Below are positions 59,455 through 64,000 of a stretch of DNA of 64,000 nucleotides, piece by piece. The translations under genes and the position numbers were made by a program. The notes under the pieces were generated by a model. The model was not told the DNA's origin and searched no databases. It saw only the letters and a program-made list of their open reading frames with translations. This stretch comes from Caenicola sp034331105 (GTDB lineage Bacteria; Synergistota; Synergistia; Synergistales; Synergistaceae): the NCBI GenBank assembly GCA_034331105.1, contig JAXQGB010000011.1, forward strand, positions 405,446 through 469,445, in the 5' to 3' direction. Numbering within the stretch: the stretch's first letter is position 1; the number at the start of each line of letters is the position of its first letter.

Positions 59455-60287
59455 TGTCCATCGACCTCTTCCTTGGCCTTCTTACCCTCTCTCAGAAGGT
59501 CGCGCAGGGCAGGAAAATCCTCGGCATCAAGCGCATCCCTGTATTTGGAAAGGGAGGAGATAAGGAAATCCAGCTCACGAAGCAGGTTGTCTTTGTTGTT
59601 GATGAAAAGATCCGCCCACATGCCCGGGTCGAGCCACGCAACACGTGTGAGGTCTTTGTAGCTTCCTGCCGAGACTCCCTTATGCTCCCTGGCCGTAGGG
59701 CTTTTGATGTAAGCGTTTGAGACTACATGGGCAAGTTGTGAAGTGAAAGAGACAATGTTGTCGTGCTTTTCGGCAGTAGTAACATGGAGAAAACCAAATC
59801 CTACAGGCTCAAGCACCTTTTTTGCCCTGTCCAGAAGCTGGATGTCATCGAATACATGAGGGACCAGTACCATTGGCGCTCCCGTGAAGAGGTCCTCGCT
59901 GCTGTTGGCAAAACCTGACTTGTGTGTGCCTGCCATAGGGTGGCCGCCTATGAAGGTGAATCCATGCTCCTTCGCAAGCCTGAAACCCTCGCCGCAAACT
60001 ATGCGCTTTGTACCGCAACAGTCTATCACCAGGGTCTTTGGGGATATCAATGGGGCGTGTTCATTAAGAAACTCCACTGTGTCCTTGGGGTTGATGGCTA
60101 TAAGCAGAGCATCGCACTCACCGATGTTGTTTCTATCCATAGCCTCGTCGACTGCTCCGTATATTTGCGCAAATTCTACAACAGAGGGATCCTTGTCATA
60201 TCCGAGGATCCGGTGATCCGAATTTTTTTTGTAGGATTTGGCAAGAGAACCGCCTATAAGGCCAAGTCCGACTATTCCAATTTTCAT
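59451..60287 (-). CDS. tyrA: Prephenate dehydrogenase
   Basis: Oxidative decarboxylation of prephenate to 4-hydroxyphenylpyruvate for tyrosine. Start MKIGIVGLGLIGGSLAKSYK is the NAD-binding loop, DCCGTKRIVCG, FIGGHPMAGTHKSGF and FTSQLAHVVSNAYIKS are family blocks. It has no ACT or mutase domain (278 residues), so feedback by tyrosine at the protein level is not obvious. Overlaps aroF and aroB by 4 bases each. Confidence 0.94.
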   Translation of the reverse strand: MKIGIVGLGLIGGSLAKSYKKNSDHRILGYDKDPSVVEFAQIYGAVDEAMDRNNIGECDALLIAINPKDTVEFLNEHAPLISPKTLVIDCCGTKRIVCGEGFRLAKEHGFTFIGGHPMAGTHKSGFANSSEDLFTGAPMVLVPHVFDDIQLLDRAKKVLEPVGFGFLHVTTAEKHDNIVSFTSQLAHVVSNAYIKSPTAREHKGVSAGSYKDLTRVAWLDPGMWADLFINNKDNLLRELDFLISSLSKYRDALDAEDFPALRDLLREGKKAKEEVDGQ

Positions 60288-61288
60288 GATGCGATCGCCT
60301 CCCTTATTTTGTTTATTTTGATAACAAGAGCTTTGAACTGTTCCGGCGTCAGGGATTGAGCACCATCACACAAGGCATGCTGCGGATCGTTGTGGACTTC
60401 GATCATCAGTCCGTCCGCACCTGCGGCAACAGCTGCCAGAGCCATCGGTTCGACAAGCCTTGCAAGTCCTGTCGCATGGCTCGGATCCACCACTACAGGC
60501 AGATGTGTCAACTCGTGCAAAGCAGGAACTGCGGAGAGATCAAGTGTGTTTCTCGTGAAGGTCTCGTATGTCCTGATCCCGCGCTCACACAGGATGATCT
60601 TCTCGTTGCCCCCAGACATGACATACTCAGCGCTCATAAGAAGTTCCTTGAGAGTATTGGCAAGCCCTCTCTTCAGAAGGATCGGTTTCTTTGTCATACC
60701 CAGCTCCTTGAGAAGGTCAAAGTTCTGCATGTTTCTGGCTCCTACCTGGATCACGTCGACATCTTCGAAGAGGTCTATATCCCTTACGTTCATGATCTCA
60801 GTAACTATCGGCAGTCCTGTACGCTTCCTGGCTTCAAAAAGAAGATCAAGGCCGTCTCCCTTGAGCCCCTGAAAATCATAAGGCGAGGTACGGGGCTTGA
60901 ATGCTCCGCCGCGCAGAAGGGTCGCCCCAGAGGACTTAACAGATTCCGCAACAGCAATTATCTGCTCACGGGACTCGACAGAGCATGGTCCTGCAATGAT
61001 CTGGAAGCTGCCGCCGCCGATCTTGACACCGTTGATGTCCACAACAGAGTCATCCGTATGGAATTTTCTGTTGGCGTTTTTGAAGGGCTCCGTGATCCTT
61101 TTCACCGATTCGATCATGTTGAGGCTTTCGACAAGGTTGATGTCTACTTTGGTAGTGTCCCCGATCAGTCCAATGATCGTCTTATACTCTCCCTGCGAAA
61201 TATGCACCTCAAGCCCCATCGACCTGAACCAGTCGCAAAGGCTCTCCCTCTGTTGTACCGTAGTTCCCTCTTTTAATATTGCGATCAT
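60284..61288 (-). CDS. aroF: DAHP synthase, type I-beta with N-terminal ferredoxin-like domain
   Basis: First enzyme of aromatic synthesis, condensing PEP and erythrose 4-phosphate. N-terminal ferredoxin-like regulatory domain (residues 1-70: MIAILKEGTTVQQRE), then the barrel: IAGPCSVESREQIIAVAE (in part), LRGGAFKPRTSPYDFQGL, IQVGARNMQNFDLLKELG, LLKRGLANTLKELL, DPSHATGL. ATG 61288 has GGGGTG six bases before. First structural gene of the aro operon, directly behind the attenuator. Confidence 0.96.
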   Translation of the reverse strand: MIAILKEGTTVQQRESLCDWFRSMGLEVHISQGEYKTIIGLIGDTTKVDINLVESLNMIESVKRITEPFKNANRKFHTDDSVVDINGVKIGGGSFQIIAGPCSVESREQIIAVAESVKSSGATLLRGGAFKPRTSPYDFQGLKGDGLDLLFEARKRTGLPIVTEIMNVRDIDLFEDVDVIQVGARNMQNFDLLKELGMTKKPILLKRGLANTLKELLMSAEYVMSGGNEKIILCERGIRTYETFTRNTLDLSAVPALHELTHLPVVVDPSHATGLARLVEPMALAAVAAGADGLMIEVHNDPQHALCDGAQSLTPEQFKALVIKINKIREAIAS

Positions 61289-61311
61289 TGAAATCACCCC
61301 TTCTTCAAAAT

Positions 61312-61350
61312 AAAAAAGAGACCGCCGGGTTGCGATCCCGTGCGGCCTCT
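61312..61350 (-). terminator. Attenuator of the aro operon
   Basis: Minus strand: stem AGAGGCCGCACGGG / CCCGGCGGTCTCT with a 7-base loop (61317-61350), followed by six T's, 24 bases before the aroF start codon. A segment CGCCGG (complement of 61374-61379), just after the leader peptide, can pair with the CCGGCG of the terminator 3' arm (61323-61328) and break it, i.e. act as antiterminator. Confidence 0.8.
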
Positions 61351-61382
61351 TACTGTTGACTTATTATTTCAGTCCGGCGTTT

Positions 61383-61490
61383 TTATATGCCTTCAGTATG
61401 TGAGTTTATGCAGCACGAATCGCTTTTATTGCGTGTAAAGCAATAAAAGTAATAAAAGCCTGCAAAGTTAAACCCACGGAGTTTAGGCAT
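61383..61490 (-). CDS. Phe/Tyr-rich leader peptide of the aro operon
   Basis: A 35-residue open frame with ATG 61490 and GGGG eight bases upstream. Residues 6-18 read GFNFAGFYYFYCF, eight aromatic residues in twelve positions, at codons 61437-61472. The stop (61383) lies just before the attenuator. Ribosome stalling at these codons when Phe-tRNA or Tyr-tRNA is scarce would control terminator formation, as in pheL-type attenuation. A 10-base perfect hairpin (61423-61432 with 61440-61449) covers the end of the aromatic run. Too short and composition-biased to be an enzyme. Confidence 0.8.
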   Translation of the reverse strand: MPKLRGFNFAGFYYFYCFTRNKSDSCCINSHTEGI

Positions 61491-61574
61491 TCATTGCGCC
61501 CCTTTCACTGAAATTTCGTGTAGTTTGGCACATAATGTCAGGATTGTCAAGAAGGGGGGGTGGGGAAAGAGATG

Positions 61575-61619
61575 GGCAAGCAATAGGCAAGCATTGGCAA
61601 GCAGTCGGCAAGCAGTTGG
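61575..61619. repeat. Four tandem GGCAAGC repeats
   Basis: GGCAAGC occurs at 61575, 61586, 61596 and 61607, each followed by A and 2-3 variable bases (period 10-11). The last unit ends AAGCAGTTGGTTAG, nearly the same as the end of repeat family 2 copy a (AAGCAGTTGTTAG at 19211). Another GGCAAGC lies at 63768. Confidence 0.7.
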
Positions 61620-61628
61620 TTAGGGGCA

Positions 61629-61703
61629 GAGAAGTGCGGAGTAAGATGCCGCGAGAAGTGGCGATCTTATCGCCGAGAAGAGCCGGCCCTGCCGGCTGGA
61701 AGA
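61629..61703 (+). repeat. Hairpin repeat family 3 (GAGAAG spacers), copy a
   Basis: GAGAAGT, a GCGG/CCGC stem, GAGAAGT, stem GGCGAT/ATCGCC (61660-61674), GAGAAG, stem AGCCGGC/GCCGGCT (61681-61697), then TGGAAG. A second copy with the same order is at 63860-63930. Confidence 0.75.
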
Positions 61704-61736
61704 GGTTGTAGGACTATAAAAATCCATACCCCTAAT

Positions 61737-61856
61737 CGTCATCCCGGTATGCAACTGAGCCGGGATCCATTGTTTATGGTTTTAGGCTATTACTGTGTTT
61801 ATGATCTCATCGAACCCAAGACGCTGGATTCCCGATTGAAGCATTCGGGAACGACG
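61737..61856. repeat. Composite palindromic element CGTCATCCC...GGGAACGACG
   Basis: Two hairpins in inverted arrangement: ATCCCGG/CCGGGAT (61741-61747 with 61760-61766) and TTCCCGA/TCGGGAA (61829-61835 with 61845-61851). Outer ends CGTC and GACG pair, as do GGATCCA and TGGATTCC inside. Resembles the REP-like GTCATCCCG type repeats seen in many bacteria. Found once here. Bases 61500-61574 hold a possible TTGACA of the aro promoter and a G-run. 61704-61736 hold nothing recognisable. Confidence 0.6.
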
Positions 61857-61864
61857 GAAGGGGA

Positions 61865-61989
61865 CAATTGGGATTTAGAGCGAGTGATGACGACGCAACA
61901 CGAAAAAATTTAAACTAAGACGTATATGAATACGTCGAAGTGAAAGATTTTGAGTGTTGCTAACTCAGCGCCGCTATAAATCTCAAGTG
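61865..61989 (-). repeat. Hairpin repeat family 1, copy D (diverged)
   Basis: Ends CAATTGGGATTTAGAGC and GCTATAAATCTCAAGTG pair imperfectly. The apex GACGTATATGAATACGTCGA is conserved but the inner arms are AT-rich and replaced by other, partly complementary sequence. It lies in tandem and direct orientation with copy E, 2 bases apart. Confidence 0.8.
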
Positions 61990-61991
61990 CC

Positions 61992-62119
61992 GCAATTGGG
62001 ATTTAGAGCGAGTGATAACGAAGCAATACGCAGTGGAGCCTTCCGAAGGCGTATATCAATACGTCGAAGGAAGGCTCCGCAAGTGTTGCTAAGTTAGCGC
62101 CGCTATAAATCCCAATTGC
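61992..62119 (-). repeat. Hairpin repeat family 1, copy E
   Basis: A 128-nt near-perfect palindrome: ends GCAATTGGGATTTA/TAAATCCCAATTGC, inner stem GGAGCCTTCC/GGAAGGCTCC, apex GGCGTATATCAATACGTCG. Two bases separate it from the stop codon of the diguanylate cyclase gene. On the gene's sense strand it has the same orientation as copy C has to its gene. Confidence 0.9.
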
Positions 62120-62121
62120 TG

Positions 62122-63648
62122 TTAGAGGGCGAGCTCTACCCTATCCCTGCCCCCGCGCTTAGCACGATACATCGCTTCGTCGGCACGGTCGATGACATCT
62201 GAGCTCTCCTTGTCATCGTCCCTGAAATAGGAGATGCCTACGGATATTGTTGTGCTGATCATTTTCCCCTCATGTTCGATCTCGCTGTCTTTTACAGCCT
62301 GGGCCCATTTCTCACAGATGAAAACGACATTTTCTGCCCTGAGACCCTGACAAACGACCACAAATTCATCGCCGCCCCAGCGGAATATCAAGTCACTTTG
62401 ACGGATCTGCCCTTTTATAATATCTACGGTGTTTTTGAGCATGGCATCACCGGCATCGTGGCCGTAAGTGTCATTTATGGTTTTAAGGTTATCCATGTCC
62501 ATCATTATAAATGCTGTCTCTGACCCGCTCCGCCTGAAATTTTCAAAATCTGCCTCCAGGAACTTATCGGCAGAACGTCTTGTCAGGGCTCCTGTGGTAA
62601 TATCTTTGCTTATCTCATCTTCAAACTCTTTTTTTCTTTGCTGGTGATACCTGTTTTCCAAATACACAATTATTGCATGGCTGACAAACATGAGGAGGGC
62701 TATCAGTGCAGCCAGGACCAAGGCAAGTTTCACTATGATGCCTTTGCTTGCCTCCTCAGTCCTCTGTGCATATTTTGCCATGTCCTCCAAATGCATCCCA
62801 AAAGCTATTATCCAGTCGTACCTCTTGTAAAGCTTAGCATAGGTGAGCTTTTCAGCTATCCTGTCCTCGGTTTTCTTCTTAAAGTGATAACTGAAGAATA
62901 TCTCCCCGTCTTTCTTGACCCCTTCAAGCTCCGTAAGATATGGAGTAGCTCCCTTTATATCCTTCATCTCGGTTGAGAGATACATCCCCTCTGTCTCTTT
63001 GAGGTTTGGATGGACCCTTCTTATCGCATAGTCATCTCCGCCCTCGTAGTTGACGATCTCGTTGACCCAGATGTAGGAATCAAGGGGGAATTTTGAGTTG
63101 TGTATCTCAGCGGCGATCTTTTTCTTGACTTTCTGATCTATCACATCGTGTTTCACCCCATAAAAAAGGGTTGAACCACCAAATTCTTTTATTCCGTAGA
63201 CGGCAAACATCCCCCTTGACTTCTCTATCTCTGCAGATGCGTTGTTCCCTTTTATCAGTTCCGCAGGATCATAGAGAAGCTTTGATGTCTTTTTGTCCCA
63301 GACAACGAAAGTCCATACACCGTTGTTGACTCTTTTTTCAGTATATCTTCTGCAAAAGTTTATGAGCTCTGTGCTGTTTGCCGGAGGGAGGGCATCAAGG
63401 GTCAGGGATATCTCATTTTTTAGATCTTCCAAGAGGCTCTCTTCATAAGCAATTTCTTCTTCGATACGGATGATCTGGTTATCGACTGTAAATTTAAGAA
63501 AATCTTTTTTCGATTCGAGTATTGATAGTTCTGCGTTCTGTTTGTAGACTTCGTTAAAATATTTATCAAAGGCAACATAAATTATTAAGACGGCGAGTGC
63601 AGAGATGACAGCTGTAATGAAAAAAAATATTTTATATCTGTCCTTCAA
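62122..63648 (-). CDS. Membrane diguanylate cyclase with periplasmic Cache-type sensor
   Basis: Makes cyclic di-GMP. N-terminal TM helix (FFFITAVISALAVLIIYVA), a periplasmic double-strand sensor region of about 270 residues resembling Cache domains, a second TM helix (LALVLAALIALLMFVSHAIIVYL), then a GGDEF domain (DITTGALTRRSADKFLEADF in part, FIMMDMDNLKTINDTYGHDAG in part, RWGGDEFVVVCQG). The inhibitory site RQSD lies five residues before GGDEF, so product feedback is likely. TTG 63648 has GGAGAGG six bases before. ATG 63672 lacks an SD. No EAL domain. Confidence 0.9.
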   Translation of the reverse strand: MKDRYKIFFFITAVISALAVLIIYVAFDKYFNEVYKQNAELSILESKKDFLKFTVDNQIIRIEEEIAYEESLLEDLKNEISLTLDALPPANSTELINFCRRYTEKRVNNGVWTFVVWDKKTSKLLYDPAELIKGNNASAEIEKSRGMFAVYGIKEFGGSTLFYGVKHDVIDQKVKKKIAAEIHNSKFPLDSYIWVNEIVNYEGGDDYAIRRVHPNLKETEGMYLSTEMKDIKGATPYLTELEGVKKDGEIFFSYHFKKKTEDRIAEKLTYAKLYKRYDWIIAFGMHLEDMAKYAQRTEEASKGIIVKLALVLAALIALLMFVSHAIIVYLENRYHQQRKKEFEDEISKDITTGALTRRSADKFLEADFENFRRSGSETAFIMMDMDNLKTINDTYGHDAGDAMLKNTVDIIKGQIRQSDLIFRWGGDEFVVVCQGLRAENVVFICEKWAQAVKDSEIEHEGKMISTTISVGISYFRDDDKESSDVIDRADEAMYRAKRGGRDRVELAL

Positions 63649-63859
63649 GGGAGTCCTCTCCTTTATGACCATGTCAACACAAAAAACTGCTCTTTTATGT
63701 CTGTTTGTGATTATACCGCAACTTACAATAATTTAATTTAAAATTATAATTATTTCAAACCTCTTAGGCAAGCGGTCGGTCAGGGCGGCCGGGAAAAGCA
63801 CCGGCGGGAGTCAATTGGAAATCTATAGCAAATCTGTTGGGAGACGGTTGGTGAAGACG

Positions 63860-63930
63860 GAGAAGTGCTGTGGGAAGATGCCGCCAGAAGTGGCGATCAT
63901 ATCGCCGAGAAGAGCCGGCACTGAAGGCTA
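63860..63930 (+). repeat. Hairpin repeat family 3 (GAGAAG spacers), copy b
   Basis: Same module order as copy a: GAGAAGT, first stem region, CAGAAGT, stem GGCGAT/ATCGCC (63892-63906), GAGAAG, then a decayed third stem AGCC...GGCT. It is followed by GGGGAAAGAGATGGGCAAG (63932-63951), which also occurs before copy a (61562-61580). Between 63649 and 63859 I see an AT-rich stretch with a TATAAT-like -10 (63710-63715, minus) for the diguanylate cyclase and GC-rich repeat-like sequence. The last 50 bases show nothing. Confidence 0.7.
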
Positions 63931-64000
63931 GCGGGGAAAGAGATGGGCAAGATACCGTCTCAGCTGTCAAGTATAAAAGTAAACTTTGTTTCTTGTCTTC

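Noticed and set aside
63764..63970. 68-codon minus-strand frame at the right end
   Set aside because: It lies entirely in GC-rich hairpin repeat sequence, has no SD and a composition rich in Arg, Pro and Ser typical of shadow frames.

Overview
The window looks like chromosomal DNA of a Gram-negative-type, amino-acid-fermenting anaerobe, most likely a member of the Synergistota. I infer this from the combination of split glycine dehydrogenase (gcvPA/gcvPB), TRAP transporters beside amino-acid racemase and lyase genes, an encapsulin/EncFtn pair, PyrD-PyrK dihydroorotate dehydrogenase and many SD-led TTG/GTG starts. A clostridial relative cannot be excluded, because a T-box leader is present. 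No phage, IS element, plasmid or CRISPR array is visible. The DNA reads as stable chromosome punctuated by several families of short hairpin repeats.

Layout. 1-10 kb holds a truncated exported-protein gene, a YgiQ radical-SAM gene, small housekeeping genes, a LuxR-type regulator with a degenerate receiver, a TtcA-like thiolase, pyrDK and the encapsulin nanocompartment. 10-19 kb holds two SDR dehydrogenases, an Nramp-like transporter operon, the glycine-dehydrogenase/NAD-kinase cluster and a GntR-FCD regulator whose probable operator recurs at two promoters. 19-36 kb is housekeeping: T-box-controlled argG, surE, a site-2 protease, thiamine genes, coaE-pcrA, hpf, an aminotransferase, a CCA-adding enzyme, frr, pyrH, tsf, rpsB, SRP RNA, tadA and three tRNAs. 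36-45 kb is one large catabolic operon (two proline-racemase-family enzymes, TRAP transporter, ornithine-cyclodeaminase family enzyme, serine dehydratase) opposite a second GntR-FCD regulator with a clear operator. 45-53 kb has a nitrilase, an Old-Yellow-Enzyme-type oxidoreductase, a split UxaA-type hydro-lyase with an MFS transporter, an ADP-ribosylglycohydrolase and a zinc-ribbon protein. 53-61.5 kb is a compact eight-gene operon encoding the whole route from DAHP to prephenate plus the Phe and Tyr branch enzymes. It is preceded by a Phe/Tyr-rich leader peptide and an attenuator. The window ends with a repeat cluster and a membrane diguanylate cyclase.

Most unusual content. (1) A family of about 128-nt near-perfect hairpins occurs five times. 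It has a conserved apex, arms that differ by compensatory base changes, and copies that start within about 6 nt of a stop codon in the same orientation relative to the upstream gene. (2) Smaller modular hairpin repeats (GTGAAAC, GGNGAATTY and GAGAAG spacers around variable but self-complementary stems) lie mainly downstream of genes. (3) A predicted aromatic-amino-acid attenuation leader controls an entire aro operon. (4) An Nramp-fold protein has lost most metal-ligand residues. All functional statements are from reading the sequence. No database search, folding program or expression data were available.
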